A stretch of 64,000 nucleotides of DNA from Chionoecetes opilio. Its lineage: Eukaryota > Arthropoda > Malacostraca > Decapoda > Majidae. Both the position numbers and the translations under genes were made by a program. Location: positions 21,001 to 85,000 of the forward strand of contig JACEEZ010000378.1 in assembly GCA_016584305.1 (NCBI GenBank), written 5' to 3'. Shown piece after piece: positions 12,700-22,769 of this stretch. A model generated the notes under the pieces. It ran no database searches, had not been told where the DNA came from, and saw only the letters and a list, made by a program, of their open reading frames with translations. The stretch's first letter is position 1, and every line of letters begins with the position of its first letter.

Positions 12700-15490
12700 A
12701 TTCAGGTCAGTTACAAAATATATTTTCTTGATCATGGTTTTAATTGCGTTGATCCGTTCACTTTGGGCGCACAAGTCAATGAGTCATCCCTGTAGTTATC
12801 AGAATATTGTTTCAGCCACTCTGGTCCCATCATGATGGACAAAGGTACAAGAGTTCGGGCTTTGACTATCTACAATGAGAATGAGGTAATTAAGATGTTT
12901 TCGTAGACAGAACATAGTCTCGATCCTCCTTGACGAGGATAGTCATCAGGGAATATATAGAGAGGAACTATATCTCTTATCTAGAGCAGGGAATTATGTT
13001 GGCGTTATAGGTAGGTACAATAAGACCTATGTGTCTAAAAGATAGAACCTATATGTCATGTATGTTCCTTTTTTCTACTAACATCTCCTTATTATTAATG
13101 TATGTAGAATGTTTGATGTATTTACTCATATTTGAAGGTAGATTATTCCTGACTTGCCAACCTTGGATAGTGACGTGTCACGCCACACCCTCACATGCCA
13201 CGCCCTGCTGTACGCCTGGTGGACGCCCCTGCTTGGGCCCGCTGGTGGACGGACAGAGAGAGAGACAAGCAAAGCTTGAAGACAGACGCGTGTGTATTGG
13301 TGTGTGAGGACATTGAGTGCACAGTGATCATCAGATAACTTTACCGATAACGTTTCCAATACAATAACGTTATTCTCTGAGAACTGTTATTTGTATTGTA
13401 ATAGAAAAAAAATATAGAATTTTAACTAAACAGATTCTCTTTTACATAAAACCTGTGTACTAGCCTAACCGCTCGTAGGCCTGGACACACCAAACCCACC
13501 CATCGCAGAGTAAGTATGTTACTTTAGTCATCCATGAACAATTTGTGACACAAAGAGGGTAACACATCTGGTTGCATTCGGTGAGATAAAACATTCCAGT
13601 GAAATTACTGTGACAATTAAACCCATATCACGTTCACTAGTCATTTTGGTACAAAACGAAACATTATGGTACTCGATAGGTTGAGTGAATCTTATGAGAA
13701 AACACAAGAGACGAGTGGTACTCCGAGGAAGAAAGGTCGTCTGAGGTAAAAAGGTTTACATTGACGCATAAGCCTTGACCGCGCCCGTGCTCATCCCACC
13801 CCTTGCTCCTTCCTTCACTCCATCATCAGTCGCTCCACATTCTGGTTCCACATACACCAACTACCACACGAATTCAAATACCTCACTTTATTAAAAGTCT
13901 TGTCTGTTGCAATTATATAAAAACTTCGGCGTAAACACCTTGAAGCTTACCAGTCTTGAAGAAAGCACATTTACGTGTCAGTCAGTATACCTTTCTCACG
14001 GAGCGAGAGTGATCATATTTCCTTTCTTTACACTGCCATCATTTACACTCGTCTACAACTGATTAACTGAGATACACTGAAAAGGACGTGAGGATGAATT
14101 TGGACCAAGTGGAAGAGTAAAAGAAAGTGAGCGAGTAACTTCCTGACGCTCACCAACCCCCAAGCAGTTTCCAACCTCTCCAGGGCGCACTTTTCCCAAG
14201 TGCATAGGCGGTTGGTGCAGCCAAAGATGAGTTGCCAGGTGGTGAAATAGTGTTCGTTCATATCTATCATTAATTAACCAAACCTAAACATAACCTAAAT
14301 CTAACCTAAACAAAACTAAACGTATCCATTACTTATCTATTACCTAAACGTATCCATTAAATCCATTAACCAAACCAAACATAACCTAAATCTAACCTAA
14401 CCAAACCTTAACGTATACATTGTATCCAAAACTTTTTTATAAAAAATTTACCTAATAAAAAACCAAGGACCCTTCACCATATAAGAAGTTAATTTGTGTT
14501 TATGGTATACTACTTTAAAGTGTATAGTTTATCTTCCCTATGGCTAGATATAGCATTTTATATTCTTCATTGTTTACTTTATGACGGTAAATAGGGCTGT
14601 GCATTATCATTTTTGCAACTTTTTCTGTGATTCGTTTGGAATAGTGGGGGAATTGTGTGAAATGGAGTTATATTCACTTAAAAAAAATTGAAGACTGCGA
14701 AAATCTTTTAAGGTGACCCAAAGATGTCAAAAATTTGATTTTATGACAAAAAATGTAATTGTCATAATATATCAATATATATTTTTTATTAAATATTTTG
14801 TTGGAATAGTATAAAAAGTGTTCACAAACACACTAACTGGCTTACCCACACCCTTCCAGCAGAACAACGTCAGAGCTGCATTTCTACCTTCACACCGCTA
14901 TAATTCATTGTGTTTGGGGCACCTCTAAATAGTAATAGATTGGTTTCATACTTTTTTGTGCACATTTTATGGTCATTCTGCAGCATGTTTTCGGTATTCC
15001 GATCTAATAAAAGTTACTTGAAAATTTGTACAATATTAAAAAAAAAAAATTCTACAAATTTTCGATTTTATCAGCACTTGGGGCACCTGAAGATATTGGA
15101 TTGGACACGTGAAATTTTTAAACTTTTATTTGGGTTACATTGGCACAATTTCCCAACTATTCCGAGTCATTTATAAAAAAAAGTCTTTTTCGCTCCACCC
15201 TACTGTGCATGTGTAGGTCAGTCAATTACATATATGTGTCAGGTAGATAAGTGATATGTATGTTTTGAGGACAATTAATGACATGAATGAACACTAGCAA
15301 ATAGCATTATTTTACTACATGGCAACTAACCCAGCGGTTGCACAAAACGCGTAAACGTTTGAGAAAAGTGCCCCCGGGACCTTAGAGACGCAGGCCACAC
15401 CCTACTTATGCTGCCCTGACCCCTGGATGCTCTTCCCCTGGTTCCTGGCTCCGCTTCAAGAAGGGTCAACACATCGTGCGAACTCGAGAA
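12700..15490. other. Intronic non-coding DNA with short repeat fragments
   Basis: No gene seen. Bases 12,985-13,100 resemble, in reverse complement, the sequence at about 35,480-35,580. Bases 13,480-13,570 are a minus-strand relative of the repeat at 33,600-33,700 (GTTACCCTC..GTGTCA..TTCATGGATGA). Bases 14,275-14,410 carry many AACCTAAA/TAACCTAA-type words. A region near 14,590-15,185 has poly-T/A stretches but no recognised family. Confidence 0.5.
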
Positions 15491-15499
15491 TGACAAAGA

Positions 15500-15846
15500 G
15501 CAGTGTTAATATCCCGTGTTGCAAATATCATTCGCCGTGACATTCGTAAGAGTGAATGCTTGCCTATTACTAGCTCATTCACAAAAGATTGCCAAGAGAA
15601 GGTTGTGCCTCACTCACTGTATATGCTGCTCGCAATGATCATGAATGGGACAAATATTAAAGAACAAGCAATGTATTTGCCACATACAGTGTTGTCGTTA
15701 TCACAATTGATAAAGTATAACAACTCTGCTTATCGTCATCAAGAAGGTACCAGCCATGGTGGAGAACGGGAGACGCCACTGGCACTCTTTGTTGGTGCAT
15801 TATTGCACTTTAGTACTATGTCGAGAGATTTAGTGAGACATTTCAT
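15500..15846 (+). pseudogene. Fragment of the nuclease/CXC-associated protein family (candidate)
   Basis: The ORF gives 115 codons: NIIRRDIRKSECLP, then SLSQLIKYNNSAYRHQEGTS, then ETPLALFVGALLHFSTMSRD. This resembles the middle part of large metazoan proteins of the same broad type as the minus-strand gene at 59.7-64 kb. There the block after the FKLSE region reads PLQLRLGVQLHSHFASRYL. The assignment rests on my recollection of the family's layout and is weaker than for the other copies. No start codon or splice context is clear, and the neighbouring sequence continues as the repeat module at 16.4 kb. I treat it as a remnant. Confidence 0.4.
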
Positions 15847-16429
15847 ATAGTCAGGGCCCTTAGGAATATTTTGGTTCAAATTCTTCCAAAAGCACCAAAT
15901 TTGGCCCAGATGTTGGTTGCCCTTTCGTTGCTACTCTTTCGAATTTTGACGGGCGTCAAGACGGGCGCCCCTTGGGGCCGCCACATTGGCGAAATACAAA
16001 ATGGCTGCTATCCGGATTATAGGAAAATCAGTTAAAATATGCATGCAAACCATGTGTGATACCACTTTTCAGGGGTTTTCGAAGTCGATGAATCCATTGC
16101 TGATGTTATTTTAATGATTTGAGTTCAAGGTCAAGCCCTCAAAATCATCTTAAAGGTCATTTTCGGGTCGAACGTTGGGTTTTGAGTTCTCTATTTCCTA
16201 ATTTTCAGTCATATGCAATTCATTAGTCTTATTACAAATGTACGGATTTTAATGTTTCATGAACTGTAAGCCATATCCTTGTGTTTAATTTTTGTGTTTT
16301 TCTTTTGTTTCAGATACAGGCAGACACGTGTCTGTGAGTGTCGACATTCCCAGCTGCAACAGTGGTGGTGCCTGATGCCATTCGGACCTGACGTCTACTA
16401 GTGTGAACTATGTTTTCTAACGAAAATTG

Positions 16430-17335
16430 AATTGGGAAGTACGTTGTCTGTGTCAATTAGAGCAGTCAACAACTCCGTCAGTCTGGTACAAACTCGTACG
16501 CGGGAACAAATTTGTGTCTCCAGGGGCGAAAACTGTTCTGTACAAGTGGCCTATTCTACATTATTCTTATATTTAGTTACGAACTACCAAGCATCCAACA
16601 GCTACTCTCAAGTACTCTATTTTATATGTATTTAGGTTTACACAATATGGAAATATTTTTTTGACCATTAATAAACACAATATAACAGAATTCTTGTTTG
16701 GAAAAAACACGCAAAAAAAAAATCCACTGACGAAGACTTAAGATCCAATGGATTATCGAAATGAGACGTATATATAAATATTGTAGATAAATCTACAGCA
16801 AAGTGAAACCAAGCAGAATAAATGACAATATCTTTAATACGTATCGTATTAAAATTATACTCAAATCATGCAATGGAAACTCCTCCCCTCCCGCTCCCCT
16901 GTGCACGTGGCCTGCCTCAGTTTTGCGACACGTACGACAATTATCGTACATGTACGATAAATTTACCTCGGGTTACCTCATTATGAAGCTAAAAGCCTCT
17001 CTCACATTCGAAGGCACTTATTCTTGGCATTGTCCACCCTCTCTTGTTCAACAGGTATATATGAGAACTTGTGCATTGTCTATTGGTGGCAGGTGATGGG
17101 TGATGAACGTGTGTTATGGGGTTCCAGCTGTCATTTGTGTTGGTGCCGCAGCCTGCGGAAGTTGTCATACTTATACTGATATGTTTTCTTTTCTTAATCT
17201 GTCTTTCAATAATAAATGGCGCATGGAAAACAAAACAAAAAAATCTTAATTTTTGGAAGTAATAATGTTTCACTAAATACAGTAACTATATTTCCGCCTG
17301 GTACTTGGTAGCAGGATGACTGTACAGATTCCGAG
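16430..17335 (+). repeat. Dispersed repeat module upstream of the 17.4-kb gene fragment
   Basis: This module is clearly homologous to 35,575-36,201 plus 38,080-38,305. They share CAACAACTCCGTCA, TACAAACTCGTACGCGGGA, TGCATTGTCTATTGGTGGCA and, at the right end, GAGATTATCATCGAGTTGTT. It contains the perfect palindrome TTATCGTACATGTACGATAA (16,941-16,960). It directly precedes the zinc-binding N-terminal fragment at 17.37 kb and could be the 5' non-coding part of that repeated unit. That functional role is inference. Confidence 0.75.
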
Positions 17336-17369
17336 ATTATCATCGAGTTGTTGGATGTTCCAATTGGAC

Positions 17370-18316
17370 AAACCTCATGAAGCCTTGCAAACTCCTAAAT
17401 AGGATGGAATTGAATCTCTTGAGAGAGATCTGAAAGACTTTAATGCCATTAGTGCCGATACTCGTCCTCCTGGTATCAATATCACAATTACTCAGCTGAA
17501 TGATGGCTCAGTTATTGCATAATCTCTTAAATCACATAAGGCTTGGTATCACAAAACCTGCAGGAGTTATTGTAGGAATTTTCGGTTAAAACGGACAAGA
17601 GAGAAACTACAGAAAGAAGCCGGTCCTCAGAATAGTAAAAAAACCTCAGGCTATCCAGCGAATTATATGATTTCGACAATGCCATGAGCTGTGTGATATG
17701 TGAGGGTGAGGAGGTTAACCTCCACAAGGTAGTCACCGATGTTGTAGATGCCAACCTAAGGCGTTGGGCAACGGCCAACGAAAACTTTCAATTATTTGGT
17801 AGACTGGTTGCTGTAGCGGCTGATGCACATACAGGTGACACCTATTATTTCCACCATCAGTGTTATGTACGTTTGAGAGACTCTGGTCGCGCTGCCGAGC
17901 GACGAGAATCGGTGGGTCCCGTACCTCCACCCTTTGATCCCATCATCTGTGCTCAAATTGTAGCCCTGATCGAAAATGCAGACACCACTTCATTTAAGCT
18001 CTCAGAGCTACGCGAGATGTATCAAAACCTAATGAGTGACCAAGGTCGCCCATGCCGAGATAAAAATAGCCACACTCAACTCGAATCAAGGGGCACCTTT
18101 TTGACATCTTACCTCAATGGGGTGAGTTTTCAAAGGGAAATGAAGACAGAAAGTATGTTTATATATCGCACACAGTCAAGATTGCTGATGAGCTGGCAAA
18201 GAAGTATAGGTCTCAAATTGACAAAAGGATGCGCTTATTTTCATGCGAGCGGCCGTGATGATACACAAGTTCTGTTTACAGAGCCAGGAGCCTTGCGACT
18301 GATCCTTCCCCCTTAA
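17370..18316 (+). pseudogene. N-terminal part of nuclease/CXC family protein, decayed
   Basis: Bases 17,530-17,680 read SHKAWYHKTCRSYCRNF before a stop. From 17,684 a 210-codon ORF follows, with a zinc-finger-like pattern: CVIC, then HKVVTDVVDANLRRW, ending YYFHHQCYVRL. Further on it has FKLSELREMYQNL, which matches FKLSEVRQLYESHLEQLG in the minus-strand copy at 63.9 kb and identifies the same family. Near 18,160 the frame shifts: the expected TVKIADELAKKYRSQIDKRM lies in another frame. Stops flank the upstream part. It ends at an inverted repeat (18,311 onward). The reading is a truncated, inactive copy. The native activity of the N-terminal part is unknown. Confidence 0.65.
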
Positions 18317-18529
18317 CTGCCTCACAGCTCCAGTCTGCGAGGCTATAAGAAGTTTTTTCAATGTTGTGCTCCGGGGGCTGGGAGATGTTGCATGCGATTT
18401 TCTCCCGGGCATCCAAATTGGTATCGCCACCAACTTTTTCACACCCATGAATGGCTGATGGACCCCAGGGCACAACGTTGAAGAACCTTCTCATCACCTC
18501 GCAGACTAGAGCTGTGAGGCAGTTAGGGA
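18311..18529. repeat. Imperfect inverted repeat, about 70-base arms
   Basis: The left arm (18,311-18,372) begins CCTTAACTGCCTCACAGCTC. The right arm (about 18,460-18,529) is its reverse complement with a few mismatches. The loop is about 85-90 bases. It terminates the 17.4-kb gene fragment and explains the opposite-strand ORFs here. Confidence 0.75.
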
Positions 18530-19024
18530 GTTGGTCGTTCCCCCAAACCCTAATCGGTTAATTTGTACTCTCAACCAGTAATTGAGTGTGAGGTTAGAAG
18601 TACTCTTTTCCCATTTATTTTGATATGTTACGAATAATGGCCAAATTAAAAATCGTCGGAAATGCCTCATTTTGCAGTTATCCGGCAACCCTCCCACCCC
18701 TCCCTCCATAACAATCCTGGGGACCCGTCGGGAAAGCGGGGTTTTGTGCGCTGGGAAAATGACAACTAGTTTTGCACTGATAGTATATTATGTGGATGAT
18801 GTAAAATATATACGGTAAACACTCTATGCATAGAGTCTATGGGATGACATAAGGCCGAAAATGCACAATAATATAGAACTGATAAAGTCTACGGGAATTC
18901 TTATCCTATTCCTGGAAAAATCTCTAGTTAAATCATTAACTACAACAGTAAAACTGAAGTTTAATACAATACATGGACATCGGTTACATAATCTGAAATA
19001 ACTGGACCCCCCCCCCCCCCGCTA
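18530..19024. other. Non-coding with a C14 tract
   Basis: No gene seen. A run of 14 C residues lies at 19,007-19,020. Confidence 0.55.
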
Positions 19025-19046
19025 GTTCACTAACCTAACCTGGACG

Positions 19047-19515
19047 TTGGTTGAGCCTAACCTTAAGCGGGGACTGCGTATTGATCATACTTTATATACA
19101 CATAGATTCCTCATGGAGGGGGGCCACCTTCCTTACTGTGATGATTGGTTGGTCCCCTTAACTGTGCGGCACTTGCTGGTCCAGTATCCTAGTCTTTTTG
19201 ACCTACGTGAGCAATTCTTGTCCCGGTGTCGGGGAGAGGACACGTCTTTCCCTGGCATTGGGAGAGATGTGTTTCTCCCCGGGACATGAGGTCCGTACCT
19301 TTATTGAGAGGGTTGGCTTTCTCAACAAGTTATGATATTTGTAATAATCTTTTATTATTGCTTTTAATGCACTATTGCTCTCTTATATATTTTGTTCTTT
19401 TATATATTTTGATTGTATCTTAATTTGTTTTTTAAGAATACTTTTACTGCCTCTTATGTAAGCCGGCGTCAATAACCCCGCAGTTGCGGGGCCTTAAACT
19501 ATAATATCTATCTAT
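19047..19515 (+). pseudogene. 3' end of a Jockey-type LINE (RNase-H tail and 3' UTR)
   Basis: The ORF reads LRIDHTLYTHRFLMEGGHLP, then YCDDWLVPLTVRHLLVQYPS, then FDLREQFLSRCRGED. This is the C-terminal tail typical of Jockey-clade LINE polyproteins. The family has a Cys/His pattern (YCDDC..H.L.ECP) in which two cysteines are replaced here by W and Y. A frameshift follows near 19,240. The 3' UTR ends with a GC hairpin (CCGCAGTTGCGGGG) and TATCTATCTATT. 5'-truncated and inactive. Confidence 0.6.
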
Positions 19516-19664
19516 TAAGCGGGAACAACTGCAAAATGATGCATTTCCGACTCTTTTTAATGTGACTATCATTCTTAACACATTAGAATACATAAGAAAG
19601 GAGAACTTTTAACCTCGTACTCAATTACTGGTTGCAAGTACCAAAATACCCACAAGTCATTACG

Positions 19665-19968
19665 GCCTCCGTGGTGTAGTCACTGTAGCGGCTAGCGTGC
19701 CTGGCTACGAATCTGCGGGCTCTGGTTCGAATCCGGTCCAGGGCAAGTCGGTGACCAGCCAAGCCAGCTGTTCATCCTCCCTTTCGGGGTTGATAAATGG
19801 GTACCTGGAGAAACCTGGGGAAGGTAACTGTGGTAACCTGGATGCTACACTAGCCCTGTGTCCCGGGGTAACGGGTCCTCACCCACCACAGGCTCTAAGT
19901 GCTAATGACACGGAGATGAGCACCGATGGCCACGCGTAGCATAGCGTATGCCCCCAACTTTTAACTTT
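19665..19968 (+). repeat. tRNA-derived SINE, family A copy 1
   Basis: The head reads GCCTCCGTGGTGTAGT (box A) and GGTTCGAATCC (box B, at about 19,725). The shared body follows: GGGTACCTGGAGAAACCTGG, GGTAACTGTGGTAACC, and a tail GCATAGCGTATGC. Related copies lie at 31,318-31,598 (+) and 58,620-58,909 (-). Confidence 0.85.
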
Positions 19969-20026
19969 TACATTCCGGCCTCCCGCCCTAGTCATTCCGG
20001 CTTCCACTCATGTCATTCCGGCCCAC
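19968..20026. repeat. GTCATTCCGGCC short tandem words
   Basis: ATTCCGGCCTCC and GTCATTCCGGC words recur at about 19-25-base spacing. The same motif in reverse complement forms a small array at 25,905-25,990. Confidence 0.6.
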
Positions 20027-20580
20027 ATATTCCATGTTTTCTGGAAAATTATGTCGCGCTTAGGCGGGGTTCACACTACACGTTTTTGCTGTCCGTGTCT
20101 ACGTGCATGTCTTCATCAGTGACGTCACAGTGACGTCATCCCATCACTCCCGCAGTCCAGGAGAAAGATTTAGGACCTCCGAATGTGTGAGCCTGGGACG
20201 CGCGTCTCTCAAGGTCAGTGACGTCATCACTGCTCCAGTAACGTGGTGATCGCGCGGAGCCTGTTTCACCACCGAGAGACAAGGCCTGGTGGATCGCCTG
20301 TGACGTCACACCATATGGATACAACCCGCTCCGCTCCCCGTACAAGTTTACCTACCTAATATAATGTTTATCAGTATAAAAGATATACTGTTATCTTCGG
20401 AACTGTTTGTTCTATAATATTATCAAATAAAAAATCGTAAAACACACAGAGAAAATGCCATTATGAGACTTTCAAGAAATATGCATTAACTTAAACTCTT
20501 CGCCATTAATATTTTGCTCGCAAACCTTTTACATGGAGAATACCAATAGAAGCGGAGTTTAATTAGCTTTCCATTGATAT

Positions 20581-22769
20581 ATTTCCTTTATCAATCATTG
20601 GGGGCATACGCCGGGGGGCGCGTCGCCTCGCCCACCCTACGACGCCACTCCCGAGGGTCACCACGCGCGAGTTCCCATGCAGGCTCCTTTCCCATACCAA
20701 GCACCTCTCGACAAGAAACATCAACTTGCCCTAGCCACGAGCCTTGTGGGCGCCCCCTTGGCCTCCTCCACGCCGGATTGTCTCTTATAGATACAACCCG
20801 ATGGGAAGGATCGGTTTCAGGGTAGCGTGCCACATGCCCATATAGCCGAAGTTGGCGCTGACGGACTATGCAGGTAATAGGCCTCGATTCAGTCTCACGG
20901 TGCAATCGCTGATTTGACACGTAATCATCCCAGCGATACCCCATGATTCTGCGAAGACACTTATTACCAAAGGCATTGATTCGTCTCTTCAAGTCACTAT
21001 TTAGTGTCCATGTCCCAGAACCATAGAGTAAAACAGGGATCACAAGCGATTTGAAGATCCGGATCTTTGTCCTCCTGCACAGGTACCGACAACGCCAAAT
21101 ACTCCCGCTGAGCGAGTCCATAACACCGTGGGCTATGCCAATCCGCCGTAAGACTTCTTGACGTGACCCGCCGTCATTATGGACTGCGCTACCAAGGTAT
21201 GTAAAACTTTCCAAGATCTCAATGTCCTCGCCACACGCATGAACAGACTGTACTGCTTCATCTAGTAAGTCTCCAAATACCTGGACCTTGGTCTTGAGCC
21301 AGGAGACCTCAAGTCCCAAAGGCTTTGCCTCCTCGTGCAGCGCCTCGAGAGCCATCACCAGGACCTCCAGCGACTCAGCAAAGATTACTGCATCATCGGC
21401 AAAAACAAGATCAGTGATCTTGGTGTTGCCAACGGATGCTCCACAATCACTTTGATCTACAACCTTGTCCAATACCCAGTCCATACAAGCGTTGAAAAGT
21501 GATGGGGCAAGGACGCACCCTTGCCTCACTCCTGTATTCACAGGAAAGAAGCCGGATACACCTGCCCCACACTTCACAGCACTCTCAGTCCCAGAATACA
21601 GACCAGTTATCAAACCAATAGTCCTTGCAGGAATCCCTCGAAGTCGCAGAAGATCCCAGAGTGACTCACGATGCACTGAGTCAAACGCCTTCTTGAGATC
21701 AACATAGGCTGCAAGCATCCCCTGTCGAAACTCACGTCGGCGTTCCACCAGGACACGAAGCGCTAGGATACGGTCCGTTGTTGCCTTACCAGGCGTGAAC
21801 CCAGACTGCTGAGGTCTCTGATGCTTCACCAGATGGCTGCGAATCCGTGTCAGCAATAGATGGGCAAGCACCTTGCCTGGTATGCTGAGCAGTGTAATAC
21901 CGCGGTAATTGTTGCAGTCCTGACGGTCCCCTTTCCCTTTCCAGATAGGGACGACCAGCCCCCTTTTCCAGTCAGGAGGAATGGTACCTGATTGCCACAC
22001 GGCAGTCAGGACAGCATGCAACCCGCGGATCATGGCCTCACCCCCAGCTTTGAGGAGCTCCGCACTGATATTACAAACACCAGCTGCCTTTCCACCCCTC
22101 AACTTTGCTACAGCCTCTCTGACTTCGTCAAGAGAGGGTGCGGTTTCGTCAATGGGAGGATCGGCATCCACTGCCTGTAACCCAGTGGTGTGAAGCTGCT
22201 CAGTTGGAGGGTCCACCGTGAACAACTGCCCAAAGTACTCAGCCCAACGAGCCATCTGCCCATCCATATCCGACACGAGGCGCCCATCTGCTGTTCGAAT
22301 AGCACTCGCCCGAGAAGGAGACTTGGAACGGAGCTTCTTCAGGGCTCGGTAGGCGGGTCGGAGGTCATTAGCGTTCAAATGACCCTCGACATCCTCAGCG
22401 AGACTCCTGACATACCTCTCCTTGTCTCTCCCCAGGAGGGTTCTAGTCCGGCGTGACAGAGCCCTGTGCTGGTCCCGGTTCCCAGCCAGCCTGGCAGCGC
22501 GACTCTCCTCGATTTTCTCCAGCGTCTCCGTCGAGACAAAACCATGCCTTGACCTCGGGCGCTCCCCAATACACTCCTTGGCAGCCTGTAGAGTTTCACG
22601 TTTGAAGGTATCCCACAGTTCTACAGGGTCCCCGAGAGCACCGAGCACATCAAACCGATTTGAGACTGCCACCGCATACTCATGAGCACATGTCAAGTCC
22701 TTCAGTTTCTCAAGATGAAACACAGTATGGTTACCTCTTGAGATTCTTTTGGACTTTCCATTTCCTTTA
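20581..22769 (-). mobile_element. RTE-type LINE, copy 1, 5'-truncated, with 10-bp TSD
   Basis: The LINE body is 20,591-22,759 in minus orientation. ATTTCCTTTA occurs on both sides (20,581-20,590 and 22,760-22,769). The uninterrupted arm of the host fold-back element (23,500-23,560, inverted) shows the site without the LINE. The 3' end has the short TTGA-type tail typical of RTE-like elements. The APE endonuclease half is missing by 5' truncation. Confidence 0.88.
20591..22756 (-). CDS. LINE reverse transcriptase (intact ORF, N-terminus lost)
   Basis: A single uninterrupted frame of about 720 codons from the truncated LINE 5' edge to TGA at 20,593-20,591. The Met that opens the longest ORF (22,795) lies in flanking DNA and is not native. 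Reverse transcriptase motifs follow in order: KRGLVVPIWKGKGDRQDCNN, YRGITLLSIPGKVLAHLLL, QSGFTPGKATTDRILALRVL, the first catalytic Asp in AAYVDLKKAFDSVHRESLWD, NTGVRQGCVLAPSLFNACMD, and the catalytic FADDAVIFAE near residue 464. The C-terminal region is typical of RTE elements (RQLRLYGHVARY, WRRPRGRPQGSWLGQV). It would copy LINE RNA at a nicked target, but no endonuclease domain remains. The copy at 49.8-52.1 kb is almost the same protein (about a dozen differences in 540 residues), so the family moved recently. Confidence 0.9.
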   Translation of the reverse strand, partial: KSKRISRGNHTVFHLEKLKDLTCAHEYAVAVSNRFDVLGALGDPVELWDTFKRETLQAAKECIGERPRSRHGFVSTETLEKIEESRAARLAGNRDQHRALSRRTRTLLGRDKERYVRSLAEDVEGHLNANDLRPAYRALKKLRSKSPSRASAIRTADGRLVSDMDGQMARWAEYFGQLFTVDPPTEQLHTTGLQAVDADPPIDETAPSLDEVREAVAKLRGGKAAGVCNISAELLKAGGEAMIRGLHAVLTAVWQSGTIPPDWKRGLVVPIWKGKGDRQDCNNYRGITLLSIPGKVLAHLLLTRIRSHLVKHQRPQQSGFTPGKATTDRILALRVLVERRREFRQGMLAAYVDLKKAFDSVHRESLWDLLRLRGIPARTIGLITGLYSGTESAVKCGAGVSGFFPVNTGVRQGCVLAPSLFNACMDWVLDKVVDQSDCGASVGNTKITDLVFADDAVIFAESLEVLVMALEALHEEAKPLGLEVSWLKTKVQVFGDLLDEAVQSVHACGEDIEILESFTYLGSAVHNDGGSRQEVLRRIGIAHGVMDSLSGSIWRCRYLCRRTKIRIFKSLVIPVLLYGSGTWTLNSDLKRRINAFGNKCLRRIMGYRWDDYVSNQRLHRETESRPITCIVRQRQLRLYGHVARYPETDPSHRVVSIRDNPAWRRPRGRPQGSWLGQVDVSCREVLGMGKEPAWELARGDPREWRRRVGEATRPPAYAPND

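Noticed and set aside
17684..18316. Reading the 210-codon ORF as an intact small gene
   Set aside because: The conserved continuation is in another frame after about 18,160 and stops precede it, so it is a truncated copy.
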